Shown here piece after piece: positions 1-7,532 of a stretch of 46,540 nucleotides of DNA. The DNA comes from JAUYMM01 sp049301455. Lineage in GTDB: Bacteria > Patescibacteriota > Microgenomatia > UBA8517. The DNA lies in the NCBI GenBank assembly GCA_049301455.1, contig JBAQKY010000008.1, positions 1 through 46,540 of the forward strand, written 5' to 3'. Under the pieces are notes generated by a model. That model saw only the letters and a list, made by a program, of their open reading frames with translations. It had not been told where the DNA came from and made no database searches. A program made the translations under genes and the position numbers. Within the stretch, counting starts at the first letter, position 1. Every line of letters starts with the position of its first letter.

Positions 1-2
1 AA

Positions 3-305
3 TTAGAAGTAAATGAACAAAAAACAAAACTTGATGAGTTAATTGCATATGTTGAAAGTGTGATTAATGGGTTTAAAGATAAGTTTGTAACCAAACAATT
101 ATGTGTAGGAGAAAATGAAAATGAAACTTGTGTTACTAAAGAACAGCTTGATGAGCTTCTTAAACTTGTACCTACCCCATCAACTATACCTGTTGTAACA
201 TCAACTCCAGAAAGTAGTCCTGAAGTAACAATAGTTCCAACTGTCTCACCTACTCCAATGCCAACCATTGAGCCTAGCCCAACATCAAGCCCAAGTCCTG
301 AGTAG
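3..305 (+). CDS. C-terminal end of a surface protein (5' partial)
   Basis: The frame is open from the left edge to a TAG at 303-305, so about 100 residues of a longer protein are visible. The first 25 residues look like a coiled coil (LDELIAYVESVI). Next comes a segment with two cysteines (KQLCVG...ETCVTKEQLDELL), and then a 40-residue Pro/Ser/Thr-rich tail (PTPSTIP, PTVSPTP, PSPTSSPSPE). Coiled coil plus CVG/CVTKEEL segments are, from memory, common behind S74 chaperone domains in CPR fibre proteins. It could therefore be the tail of a second fibre like the one at 26839, but the diagnostic domain lies outside the window. A GTG at 60 is an internal codon, not a credible start. A hairpin follows the stop directly. 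Confidence 0.6.
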   Translation, partial: LEVNEQKTKLDELIAYVESVINGFKDKFVTKQLCVGENENETCVTKEQLDELLKLVPTPSTIPVVTSTPESSPEVTIVPTVSPTPMPTIEPSPTSSPSPE

Positions 306-342
306 TTCCGCAAATTGTAAGTTGGATTGACAATTTGCGGAA
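306..342 (+). terminator. 13-bp hairpin after the partial surface gene
   Basis: A perfect inverted repeat TTCCGCAAATTGT / ACAATTTGCGGAA with an 11-nt loop starts one base after the stop codon. It lacks a strong T-run (only TT follows), so it is a plausible but imperfect intrinsic terminator. The -35 box of the next gene lies in its loop and right arm. Confidence 0.5.
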
Positions 343-354
343 TTAGAGTATACT
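327..354 (+). promoter_or_regulatory. Promoter TTGACA-N16-TATACT of the DUF4143 ATPase
   Basis: TTGACA at 327-332 and TATACT at 349-354 are 16 bp apart. The expected +1 is about 361 and the ATG is at 363, leaving a leader of about 2 nt. This supports the ATG at 363 over the upstream TTG at 327, which is the -35 box itself. Confidence 0.65.
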
Positions 355-362
355 ACGTTTGT

Positions 363-1520
363 ATGATTAAAAGAGAGATTTCTAAATTTATAATAAAATC
401 TGCAAAGACTTACCCCATCATCGGGATTATCGGTCCGCGTCAAAGTGGAAAGACTACAATTGCCCAATCAATTTTTCCTAAATATAAATATATAAATCTA
501 GAGATACCAGAAAATAGGCGTTTTGCTGAGGATGATCCTCAAGGTTTTCTTGCTCAATACTCCAAACATGTGATAATTGATGAAATTCAAAGGGTTCCCT
601 CACTTTTTTCATATCTTCAAGTAAAAACCGATCAGGATAAAATAATGGGGCAATACATTCTGACAGGGTCACAGCATTTTTTAATGCTAGGAAGTATTTC
701 GCAAACTTTGGCAGGCAGAATTGCTCTTTTTAATCTCTACACCTTTTCATATAAAGAACTAAAGACTGCCAAGAAGCAGTGCGGGACAGTTAATGAACAG
801 ATTTGGAAAGGTGGTTATCCAAGACTATATGACCAAAGACTTGAAGTTAATCAATGGTTTAGTAATTATGTTCAGACATATTTGGAGCGTGACATAAGCT
901 TAATTTCTCATATTAGTAACTTACGAAGTTTTGAAAACTTTTTACACCTTGCCGCCGGTAGAAGCGGACAGTTATTGAGCTTGTCTTCACTGGCAAGTGA
1001 TGTTGGTGTATCTCACAATACAATCAAATCATGGATTGAGTTACTTGATATAAGTGGAATAATTTTTCTTTTAAAGCCATATCACTCAAATATAAACAAA
1101 AGAATTATAAAAACTCCAAAACTTTATTTCGTAGATACTGGTCTTTTATGTTACCTATTAGGAATAACCTCACCTAACCAGTTACCAACCCATCCTCTAT
1201 ATGGTTCAATTTTTGAATCTTATATTGTTTCTGAAAATTTAAAAAACAACATAAATGGCCAGACCTTCTCGAAAATGTATTTTTGGAGAAACAGAGAAGG
1301 TTTAGAAGCAGATTTATTAATCGAAAACGGTCAGAACTTTGATCTGGTTGAGATAAAGTCATCGCAAACCATACCGGTAGAAGTATTTGGCAATATTCTA
1401 AAAATCCGACCTCTCATCAAAAAAACTGGTAAAAACATACTAATTTACCGAGGCAAGGAAAAGCAAAATAGATCTGACGGTTTCATAATTCCTTGGAATG
1501 AGCCACTTGAAGCTATTTAA
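363..1520 (+). CDS. AAA_14 ATPase with C-terminal DUF4143
   Basis: This is a 385-residue ATPase of the AAA_14/DUF4143 type. Walker A is GPRQSGKTT at residues 24-32, Walker B is VIIDE at 70-74, and a sensor-like YILTGSQ follows. The C-terminal DUF4143 part contains a PD-(D/E)XK-like signature (GLEADLLI, then VEIKSS). Family members are common in bacteria and archaea, often solitary, and have no firmly assigned role; proposed roles include toxin-antitoxin-like or DNA-associated functions. ATG 363 is chosen because the promoter puts +1 two bases upstream; a TTG in frame at 327 overlaps the promoter. It stands alone between a hairpin and a new promoter, so it is probably monocistronic. Confidence 0.88.
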   Translation: MIKREISKFIIKSAKTYPIIGIIGPRQSGKTTIAQSIFPKYKYINLEIPENRRFAEDDPQGFLAQYSKHVIIDEIQRVPSLFSYLQVKTDQDKIMGQYILTGSQHFLMLGSISQTLAGRIALFNLYTFSYKELKTAKKQCGTVNEQIWKGGYPRLYDQRLEVNQWFSNYVQTYLERDISLISHISNLRSFENFLHLAAGRSGQLLSLSSLASDVGVSHNTIKSWIELLDISGIIFLLKPYHSNINKRIIKTPKLYFVDTGLLCYLLGITSPNQLPTHPLYGSIFESYIVSENLKNNINGQTFSKMYFWRNREGLEADLLIENGQNFDLVEIKSSQTIPVEVFGNILKIRPLIKKTGKNILIYRGKEKQNRSDGFIIPWNEPLEAI

Positions 1521-1570
1521 GACGCTTTGCGATTTACATTTTAATAGTATTTTGTAAAGTGTCATTTTAA

Positions 1571-1621
1571 TTTAGTGTTGACTAAACTAAAGTTGACATA
1601 CGTTTTAGTATAGACTAAAAC
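1571..1621. promoter_or_regulatory. Two tandem palindromes TTTAGT-N4-ACTAAA (candidate operator)
   Basis: Palindrome 1 is TTTAGT-GTTG-ACTAAA (1571-1586). Palindrome 2 is GTTTTAGT-ATAG-ACTAAAAC (1602-1621). Their centres are 33 bp apart, about three helical turns. A degenerate third half-copy (TTTTAGTGAATAGAC) lies at 1650-1664. A possible promoter TTGACA (1593-1598)-N17-TAAAAC (1616-1621) sits between and under the palindromes, the layout of a dimeric repressor's operator. No regulator gene lies next to it. The regulated gene would be the one at 1721 if the upstream promoter is used. Confidence 0.5.
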
Positions 1622-1686
1622 AACATTCAAAATGATTAACATCAGATAATTTTAGTGAATAGACAACTATTGGGTTTAATAGACTC

Positions 1687-1714
1687 TTGCAATGAGCTTT
1701 AAAAAGGTTAAAAT
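1687..1714 (+). promoter_or_regulatory. Proximal promoter TTGCAA-N16-TAAAAT, leaderless spacing
   Basis: TTGCAA at 1687-1692 and TAAAAT at 1709-1714, then exactly 6 bases (AATTAT) to the ATG at 1721. The A of the ATG falls at the expected +1. Confidence 0.55.
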
Positions 1715-1720
1715 AATTAT

Positions 1721-2203
1721 ATGGAAGAACAGGTTGAGGCTACAAAACACAAAGGCAAGTCCTCTTTTAAATTTTTTGGTGTGATTTTAGTATTAATAAT
1801 TGCAGGGGCAGGATATGGTGGAGCATATTACTATTACAACCAATACAAAGAAACAAAAATAGTTTTAGACAACCCAGAAGTAGCTTCACAAAACGAAGTT
1901 AAAGAAATAACAGACAAGTTAGGAAAAATCTACGAACTACCAAAAGATGAAGAACCAACAGTGGCTACAGTTTTGGATATGGAAAAATTAAAGGATCAAC
2001 CATTCTTTTCAAATGCACAAAATGGTGACAAAGTTATAATTTACACCAAATCACAACTTGCAATTCTATTTAGAGTTGACGCTAATAAAATAATTACAGT
2101 TGCACCTGTTGCAATTGATCAACAAGCGGCTCCTGAAACAGATCCAGAAGCAACTGAATTACCTGCAAAAAAAGACACATCAACTCCTGAACCTACTGAA
2201 TAA
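1721..2203 (+). CDS. Membrane-anchored extracytoplasmic protein, unknown function
   Basis: 160 residues. A basic N-terminus (KHKGKSSFK) is followed by one TM helix (about residues 19-40). The outside part is acidic and has a compact domain with FFSNAQNGDKVIIYTKS and LFRVDANKIITVAPV, ending in a Pro/Thr/Glu-rich tail. The 'NGDKVIIYTKS...AILFR..TNKII.VAP' pattern is, from memory, a recurrent hypothetical family in CPR genomes; no function is known to me. It is probably co-transcribed with the glycosyltransferase starting 8 nt after its stop, which suggests an envelope role. ATG 1721 is supported by a -10 box six bases upstream. Confidence 0.8.
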   Translation: MEEQVEATKHKGKSSFKFFGVILVLIIAGAGYGGAYYYYNQYKETKIVLDNPEVASQNEVKEITDKLGKIYELPKDEEPTVATVLDMEKLKDQPFFSNAQNGDKVIIYTKSQLAILFRVDANKIITVAPVAIDQQAAPETDPEATELPAKKDTSTPEPTE

Positions 2204-2211
2204 ACGCCTCA

Positions 2212-3666
2212 ATGAGATGGTTAAAAGATAACTATCCTCAAATAATATTAATCTTTTTTGTATCAGTTTTAGTCTTTTCTAAAAGCTTAAATAACGGTTT
2301 TGTCTGGGATGATGAAGAACAAATTATAAACAACGTTTTGGTGCATTCTGTGGCCAATTGGAAGGTCTTTTTCTCTGGAGGTGCATTCTACTCCGGTAAC
2401 ACAACAGAGCTCCTTGGAGCTTATTACAAGCCCTTAATGACCCTTTCTTTTTCAGTTATCTATACCCTATTTGGAAACAATCCATTTTATTACCACTTAT
2501 TCTCTATAATTATTCATTTTTTGAACACAATATTAGTTTTTGTATTATTTAGTAGATATTTTGAGAAAAACAAATCTCTGCTTCTTTCGTTAATATTTTT
2601 ATCACATCCGCTTTATTCAGAAGTTGTTTTCTATGCTGCTAATTTTCAAGATTTATTATTCTTCTTTTTTGGAATGATTGCATTATTATCAAACAAAACA
2701 GTTGTTATATATCTAGCTCTGCTAATGTCACTGCTTTCAAAGGAAACTGGAATTGTCTTTGTAATAGTATCTCCAACATTAAAGTTCTTAGAATACGGAT
2801 ACAAAACTATAAAACAAAACAAAAAATTATATTTGATACTACTAGTAGCCCCAATATTTAGCTTTCTTACTTATTTATATATGAGATTAGGAATTGCAAA
2901 TATTGGCTTAACTAATATAGAAATAAATCCATTAGCTTCACAAAATATCTATATCAGGTTAATGAGCCTACCTAAAATAATATTTTATTATCTTCAAAAC
3001 TTGATTTATCCTGTCAATTTAGTAGCAAACCAGCACTGGTATATTTCTAATATTGATTTATATAATTTTTGGCTGCCATTAACTGCTGTTCTGGCATTTT
3101 TTTCTTTGATATCAATACCAATACTTAAAAGTACAAAAAATTATCTATTTTTCTTTTTGCTTTTTATACTTTCATTTGGAATTCATTTTCAAATTGTCCC
3201 ACTTGATGTCACAGTCTCTGGCCGTTGGTTTTATTTACCAATGGTAGGCTTGTTAGGAATGTTAGGATTTATATTTAAAGATAAATACTTTAAATATTTA
3301 ATAGCCATATCAATAATAATCTTTAGCCTAATAACATTAGACAGATCATATGACTGGCGTAGTGGTCTAACTCTCTATTCTAATGACATTAAAATTGTTA
3401 AAGATGATTTTAATTTAGAAAACAATTTAGGGGTTGAAATGTATCGTATTGGGAAAATAAATGAGGCACACATACATTTCCAAAAATCTGTTGAACTTGC
3501 TCCATTCTGGTGGACAAATTGGAATAATTTAGGAGTTACCACAGAGTATTTTGGAGATATAGAAAAAGCGACAGAATACTATAAAAAAGCAATCAATAAT
3601 GGAGGCTATTATCTAGCAGTTCAAAACTATAACAGGATCAAAGACAACAAGGATAAAAATAAATAA
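2212..3666 (+). CDS. TMTC-like GT-C glycosyltransferase with C-terminal TPR
   Basis: 484 residues with about ten TM helices. The first extracytoplasmic loop carries the acidic GT-C motif NGFVWDDEEQI (about residues 26-36), and SHPLYSEVVFYAANFQDLL resembles the HPxxxEvV...RxD region of TMTC/PMT-like enzymes. The C-terminus holds about two TPR units (LENNLGVEMYRIGKINEAH and NWNNLGVTTEYFGDIEKAT). Families of this build use polyprenyl-phosphate sugars to glycosylate proteins or glycans on the outer face of the membrane. The start overlaps no other gene, and there is no Shine-Dalgarno; it is probably translated as the second gene of the 1721 operon. The sugar donor and target cannot be told from sequence. 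Confidence 0.75.
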   Translation: MRWLKDNYPQIILIFFVSVLVFSKSLNNGFVWDDEEQIINNVLVHSVANWKVFFSGGAFYSGNTTELLGAYYKPLMTLSFSVIYTLFGNNPFYYHLFSIIIHFLNTILVFVLFSRYFEKNKSLLLSLIFLSHPLYSEVVFYAANFQDLLFFFFGMIALLSNKTVVIYLALLMSLLSKETGIVFVIVSPTLKFLEYGYKTIKQNKKLYLILLVAPIFSFLTYLYMRLGIANIGLTNIEINPLASQNIYIRLMSLPKIIFYYLQNLIYPVNLVANQHWYISNIDLYNFWLPLTAVLAFFSLISIPILKSTKNYLFFFLLFILSFGIHFQIVPLDVTVSGRWFYLPMVGLLGMLGFIFKDKYFKYLIAISIIIFSLITLDRSYDWRSGLTLYSNDIKIVKDDFNLENNLGVEMYRIGKINEAHIHFQKSVELAPFWWTNWNNLGVTTEYFGDIEKATEYYKKAINNGGYYLAVQNYNRIKDNKDKNK

Positions 3667-3681
3667 TTAACTATTTATTTT
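3656..3681. terminator. AT-only 10-bp inverted repeat between convergent genes
   Basis: AAAATAAATA - 6-nt loop - TATTTATTTT spans the stop codons of the two convergent genes. Its T/A runs on both sides would suit a weak bidirectional terminator. There are no G-C pairs, so stability is low. Confidence 0.35.
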
Positions 3682-4613
3682 CTGACTCTGTTTGGAGGAT
3701 TTAATTTCCACATAAAGACTTTCAATGGAAAAATTGGGAAAGCATTTAGTATTCTTCTAATTCTCTTTGGTTCCTGCATTAATCTATAGACCCACTCAAG
3801 ACCTGTCTTTTCCATCCACTTTGGAGGTAGTTTCATATTACCTGCAACATAATTAAATGTTCCACCAACAGTCATTGCACCTGTAACTTTTTGTAATCTA
3901 TACAAATTTCTGAAAATCCATTTTTCTTGTTTTGGTGTATTTAGCGCCACAAAAACCATATCCGGTTCAAATAATTTAATAGATCCCAATATACTTTTGT
4001 GCATCTTTCTATCTACTATTGATACAGGTTGACCATTTCTATTAAATTGGGGAAATTTATAATTTGTCTGGAAAGTTGTATCAGGAAACTGTAACCTTAG
4101 TCTTTTAATTGCTTGTTCTTGTTCGCCGTTTTCTCCTCCAAATAAATAAACTCTTCCTTTTCTATCATTAATTATTTTTAAAATATCTAAAAATAATTCT
4201 CTCCCTTTAATTATTTCAAAACCATCAGTCAAATATTTCTTATCAACTAGTGTTTTATAACCAACATAAAGACCTTGCATAAAAATTTTGAAAAACCTTA
4301 GAACATCATTTTTATTATCTTTATAACTTAAGAATTTATAGGCCTGTGCAAGACCTATACCATCTGGAACTGACAAGTGAGATCTTCTAATCGCTTTTGA
4401 AAGAAGCCAATCTTTAGTAGCAAGTAACAAATTTTCAGGATTTGGAGTTACGATATAAAATTTCTCTTTTGATTCTAGCCTCGAGCTCACAAAGTCTAGC
4501 ACTTCCTGCTTGTTAGTGATAGAAACCTTAATTCCTAATATTTCGCCGTGTTTTCGCTCTACTTTAGGATATTTCCTCTTCTTTTTTACATTATCTTTTG
4601 ACATTAGCTTCAT
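3675..4613 (-). CDS. WecG/TagA/CpsF family glycosyltransferase
   Basis: About 312 residues. Family motifs appear in order: TPNPENLLLA, PDGIGLA, GGENGEQEQA, FVALNTPKQEKW, VGGTFNYVAG and the C-terminal LEWVYRLMQEP. TagA/WecG enzymes transfer N-acetylmannosamine (or a related sugar) to a lipid-linked GlcNAc acceptor at the inner face of the membrane. The core is preceded by a Lys-rich stretch of about 30 residues. The start is uncertain: ATG 4613 is chosen, but a TTG at 4643 (+10 residues) and an ATG at 4604 are also possible, and none has a convincing RBS or a -10 box at leaderless distance. It is convergent with the TMTC-like gene, and both point to glycan assembly. Confidence 0.88.
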   Translation of the reverse strand: MKLMSKDNVKKKRKYPKVERKHGEILGIKVSITNKQEVLDFVSSRLESKEKFYIVTPNPENLLLATKDWLLSKAIRRSHLSVPDGIGLAQAYKFLSYKDNKNDVLRFFKIFMQGLYVGYKTLVDKKYLTDGFEIIKGRELFLDILKIINDRKGRVYLFGGENGEQEQAIKRLRLQFPDTTFQTNYKFPQFNRNGQPVSIVDRKMHKSILGSIKLFEPDMVFVALNTPKQEKWIFRNLYRLQKVTGAMTVGGTFNYVAGNMKLPPKWMEKTGLEWVYRLMQEPKRIRRILNAFPIFPLKVFMWKLNPPNRVRK

Positions 4614-4808
4614 ATTTTTAACTCTTTTTTCTCTTTTTTTCAAGTTTTACCTAACGATTTATTTCCGCAAGACCAACAATTCTAATCAATCAAAATGCTC
4701 TAATTTGACATAATACTATAGACGGGCTAATTATTAACAAAAATTTGTTTTTACCCATTTTTGTATAATTTTTTACTTCAAAATTTGAACCTAACTTTTT
4801 CTAGTTAT

Positions 4809-4857
4809 CCTCAAGTAGTCAACAATCAATTAATTTAAAACCAAACTGACTATGAGG
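4809..4857 (-). terminator. Bulged 11-bp stem-loop after mreB
   Basis: CCTCA-AG-TAGTCA (4809-4821) pairs with TGACTATGAGG (4847-4857), with a 2-nt bulge and a 25-nt AT-rich loop. It lies immediately downstream of the mreB stop on the minus strand. No U-run follows, so it may be a transcript 3' end or stabiliser rather than a classical terminator. The remaining stretch 4644-4808 holds the upstream region of the WecG-like gene; the best -10 there is TATAGT (4720-4715, minus strand) without a good -35. Confidence 0.35.
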
Positions 4858-4859
4858 TA

Positions 4860-5912
4860 TCACCCTTTGGTTGTGACACTTCTTTTCCATAGTTCTATGT
4901 TCTCTAAAACAAGTCCAGTTCCCCGCACCACACATAAAAGTGGGTCATCTGCCACATGGGCAGGAACTCCTGTTTCCTCTGTTAGTAGCTTGTTTAAATT
5001 ACGAAGACTTGATGTTCCTCCACTCATAACAATACCTTTATCTATAATATCTGCTGCAAGTTCAGGTGGAGTATCTTCAAGTACAGCCTTAACAGCACCA
5101 ATCATCTGAAGTAAAACTGGTTTGATAGCTTCAGTTATTTCTGTTGAAGTTACCGTAACAGTTCTAGGTAAGCCAAAAACAAGATCTCGACCTGAAATTT
5201 CTAGTTTTTCTTCCTTTGGAAGTTTGATTGCACTTCCAATTTTTAATTTAATATCTTCTGCAGTTGTATCCCCAATGACCAAATTATGCTTTTTCTTTAA
5301 ATGAGAGATTATTGCTTCATCAATTTTTGTCCCTGCTACTCTAACTGACTTGTGTACAACTACTCCACCCAAAGAGATAACAGCAGCTTCAGTTGATCCT
5401 CCACCAGAATCAACAATCATATGACCAGAAGGTGCAGATACAGGTATACCAGCTCCAATTGCAGCAGCTAATGGTTCATCAATTAAATAGGCATGTGCTG
5501 CTCCCGCTGAAATAGTTGCATCAAGTGCCGCACGACGTTCAACTTGCGTACATCCTGCTGGGACACAAACCATGACGTCAGGACGAAAAAGAATAGAGGA
5601 AAAGTTTGACATCGCACGACCGAGACTCCCTTTGGTCGCGACTCCAATTGCTTTGGAGATGAAATACCTGAGCATTGCTTCAGTTGCTTGATAGTCTGCA
5701 ATTACACCTTCTCTCATTGGTCTGCTTGCATTTAAGGCTTCAGGTGTTCTTCCCAACATCTTTTTAGCTTCCTCACCTACTGCCACAATCTTATTATCAT
5801 CAACTGAAGTTGCAACCACAGTTGGTTCATTAGCAATGATGCCTTCACCAATAACCCAGACCAAGGTATTGGCAGTTCCTAGATCAATAGCAATCTTTTT
5901 ACGTAGTAGCAT
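4860..5912 (-). CDS. mreB: Rod shape-determining protein MreB
   Basis: 350 residues, full length for MreB (usually 330-350). Actin-fold phosphate-binding motifs are visible: IDLGTANTLVW near the N-terminus, DSGGGSTEAAVIS (phosphate 2) and GIVMSGGTSSLRNL (adenosine motif), as well as the SRPMREGVIADY segment. It forms membrane-associated filaments that guide lateral cell-wall synthesis. No mreC, mreD, rodA or pbp2 lies next to it. ATG 5912 has a perfect TATAAT six bases upstream, so the transcript probably starts on the start codon. It is divergent from the PEGA protein gene with only 27 bp between starts. Confidence 0.97.
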   Translation of the reverse strand: MLLRKKIAIDLGTANTLVWVIGEGIIANEPTVVATSVDDNKIVAVGEEAKKMLGRTPEALNASRPMREGVIADYQATEAMLRYFISKAIGVATKGSLGRAMSNFSSILFRPDVMVCVPAGCTQVERRAALDATISAGAAHAYLIDEPLAAAIGAGIPVSAPSGHMIVDSGGGSTEAAVISLGGVVVHKSVRVAGTKIDEAIISHLKKKHNLVIGDTTAEDIKLKIGSAIKLPKEEKLEISGRDLVFGLPRTVTVTSTEITEAIKPVLLQMIGAVKAVLEDTPPELAADIIDKGIVMSGGTSSLRNLNKLLTEETGVPAHVADDPLLCVVRGTGLVLENIELWKRSVTTKG

Positions 5913-5917
5913 GGCCT

Positions 5918-5934
5918 AATTATACTGTATAATT
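5918..5934. promoter_or_regulatory. Overlapping divergent -10 boxes in one 17-bp palindrome
   Basis: AATTATAC-T-GTATAATT contains a consensus TATAAT on each strand (plus 5928-5933, minus 5924-5919). In both directions six bases separate the -10 from the ATG (5940 on plus, 5912 on minus), so +1 coincides with the A of each start codon. No recognisable -35 is seen for either direction. Confidence 0.7.
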
Positions 5935-5939
5935 GGCAT

Positions 5940-7100
5940 ATGGCGAAGACAAAAAACATGACCCTACTTCGTGTCTTGGTTTTATTTTCAACTTTTGCAG
6001 TTGTTGGCACAATTGGATACTTTGTAGCCTTAATTGCAAGAGGCTACCAATTTGATACCGGAACATTTACTTTCCTTGAAAATGGAATTTTAGTTGCAAA
6101 ATCAGATCCTGATGGTGCAACCATACTTATTGATGGTGATTTAAAGGGAGCAACAAATACCAATTTAAGACTATCACCTAGTACCTACCATGTAGAAATT
6201 AAAAAGAATGGCTATATTAGTTGGAGCAAAGAACTAACAATTAAAAAGGAGGAAGTGACACAAATCACAGCTCATCTATTTAAAGTTGCACCTTCTTTTT
6301 CCTCAGTTACGTTCGATGGAGCAATTAATCCCGTAGTATCATCAGATTTTAGTAAAATTGCATACACTAATGATAATGGTCTTTGGATAATGAGTGTTTC
6401 ATCTCTCCCAATTGGATTTCCAAATGAACCTAAAAAAATTACAGAAGGCATAACAAAAGACGACACTTACACTTTCTCACCTAATAACAGAGAAATCATG
6501 TTAACCACAAAAGTAGGAACTTATCTTCTAAACACAAACGAATTTACAGACAGAAAAAATTTAACAGACATAACACTACAAAAAGATCTTAAACTTAAGA
6601 CATGGGAACTTGAAAAAGACAAAAAGGATGAATCAGAATTGAAATTACTACCAACAGAAATTGCAGAAGTAATTGAAAAAAATACTTCTGAGTTTACTTT
6701 TTCCCCTGATGAAACAATGGTAATGTACACAGCAAGCAGCGAAGCAAAGATCAAAGAAGGCTTAGTAGAAAAACTTCCAGGAAGTAGCACTCAAAAAGAA
6801 GAAAGAGATATCAAAGTGGGTAAAACCTATATTTACGATATCAAAGAAGACAAAAATTTCATGGTAAATGACAACGGAAGATCACTTTACTGGATGCCAA
6901 CATCAAGGCACTTAATACTTCCAGATACAGGTGCAATAGTTGTTATGGATTATGATGGAACAAACAGACAAACAGTATTCTCAGGTGATTACATTGCCCC
7001 ACATGCATATCCATTTGTTAATGCAAGCAAGATATTAATCTTAACAACACTAGGCTCTGATTCAAAACTTCCTAATTTATATTCATTAAGTATTAAATAA
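5940..7100 (+). CDS. PEGA-domain membrane protein with beta-propeller-like region
   Basis: 386 residues. An N-terminal TM helix (about 11-32) is followed by a PEGA domain (about 47-115: SDPDGATILIDGD, STYHVEIKKNGY). A long beta-rich region then has TolB/WD-like repeats (FSPNNREIMLTT, FSPDETMVMYT, DYDGTNRQTVFSG). PEGA domains are found in S-layer and other surface proteins and probably bind carbohydrate or protein partners. The protein probably faces outward, anchored by the N-terminal helix. The start is set by the leaderless promoter. Being divergent from mreB fits an envelope role, but no direct link is proven. Confidence 0.85.
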   Translation: MAKTKNMTLLRVLVLFSTFAVVGTIGYFVALIARGYQFDTGTFTFLENGILVAKSDPDGATILIDGDLKGATNTNLRLSPSTYHVEIKKNGYISWSKELTIKKEEVTQITAHLFKVAPSFSSVTFDGAINPVVSSDFSKIAYTNDNGLWIMSVSSLPIGFPNEPKKITEGITKDDTYTFSPNNREIMLTTKVGTYLLNTNEFTDRKNLTDITLQKDLKLKTWELEKDKKDESELKLLPTEIAEVIEKNTSEFTFSPDETMVMYTASSEAKIKEGLVEKLPGSSTQKEERDIKVGKTYIYDIKEDKNFMVNDNGRSLYWMPTSRHLILPDTGAIVVMDYDGTNRQTVFSGDYIAPHAYPFVNASKILILTTLGSDSKLPNLYSLSIK

Positions 7101-7118
7101 TAAAGCTTCCCTTTTTCG

Positions 7119-7127
7119 TGTTAAAAT
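7119..7127 (+). promoter_or_regulatory. Extended -10 (TGT-TAAAAT) of the tRNA-Arg gene
   Basis: TGTTAAAAT at 7119-7127 gives a predicted +1 at about 7134, two bases before mature tRNA-Arg. The tRNA-Pro 9 nt further on is probably in the same transcript. Confidence 0.45.
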
Positions 7128-7135
7128 AAGCACAT

Positions 7136-7207
7136 GTCCTCGTAGTTCAATGGATAGAACGAGGGATTCCTAATCCCTAAATTTCAGTCCGATTCTGAAC
7201 GAGGACA
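7136..7207 (+). tRNA. tRNA-Arg (anticodon CCT)
   Basis: Cloverleaf by hand: acceptor GTCCTCG/CGAGGAC, D-stem GTTC/GAAC, anticodon stem AGGGA/TCCCT with loop TTCCTAA (anticodon CCT, reads AGG), T-stem TTCAG/CTGAA, discriminator A. No CCA is encoded. The T-loop is TCCGATT, so the usually invariant U55 is C. A T7 run (7210-7216) separates it from tRNA-Pro. Confidence 0.93.
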
Positions 7208-7216
7208 CATTTTTTT

Positions 7217-7288
7217 CGGAATGTAGTGAATCGGTATCACGCTGCTTTCGGGAAGCAGAGACAGGCAGTTCAATTCTGCCCATTCCGA
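7217..7288 (+). tRNA. tRNA-Pro (anticodon CGG)
   Basis: Acceptor CGGAATG/CATTCCG (with the C1-G72 pair typical of bacterial tRNA-Pro), D-stem GTGA/TCAC, anticodon stem CTGCT/AGCAG with loop TTCGGGA (anticodon CGG, reads CCG), T-stem GGCAG/CTGCC, loop TTCAATT, discriminator A at 7288. The next three bases are CCA, but the last A is the first base of the following ATG (7291). The other two tRNAs here lack CCA, so the match may be chance. Confidence 0.93.
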
Positions 7289-7290
7289 CC

Positions 7291-7524
7291 ATGGGATTAG
7301 TAGAAGATTTTGAAAAATACTGTGTACTTCTAAGGGAAGAAGGCTACAAAATTTGTGGTGGAACGCAAACTACATATTCACTTGAAAAGAAAGGATCAAC
7401 TATGACAAAAGTAGAATCCGACATTAAAAAGACATGCAAAAAATGTGCAATCAATGGTAATTGTAGAACCTCAACTGCAGATGGTGTACCACCAACAATC
7501 TATGCAGAATTAGATACAAATTAA
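7291..7524 (+). CDS. Small Cys-rich protein starting at the tRNA-Pro 3' end
   Basis: 77 residues, not recognised. It has C11, C22 and a CKKCAINGNC cluster (C-x2-C-x5-C), a pattern also present in the protein at 12307. This suggests a small metal-binding or redox-active knuckle. The ATG at 7291 lies 2 nt after the tRNA-Pro discriminator base; there is no Shine-Dalgarno or separate promoter. Cleavage of the tRNA 3' end would free an almost leaderless mRNA. A later ATG at 7402 would remove half the protein. It is convergent with the next gene, 8 bp between stops. Confidence 0.6.
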   Translation: MGLVEDFEKYCVLLREEGYKICGGTQTTYSLEKKGSTMTKVESDIKKTCKKCAINGNCRTSTADGVPPTIYAELDTN

Positions 7525-7532
7525 TTTTGAGA

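Noticed and set aside
327..362. Extended start (TTG 327) for the DUF4143 ATPase
   Set aside because: The TTG is the first part of the TTGACA -35 box, and the first 12 residues do not fit the family; ATG 363 has a well-placed promoter.
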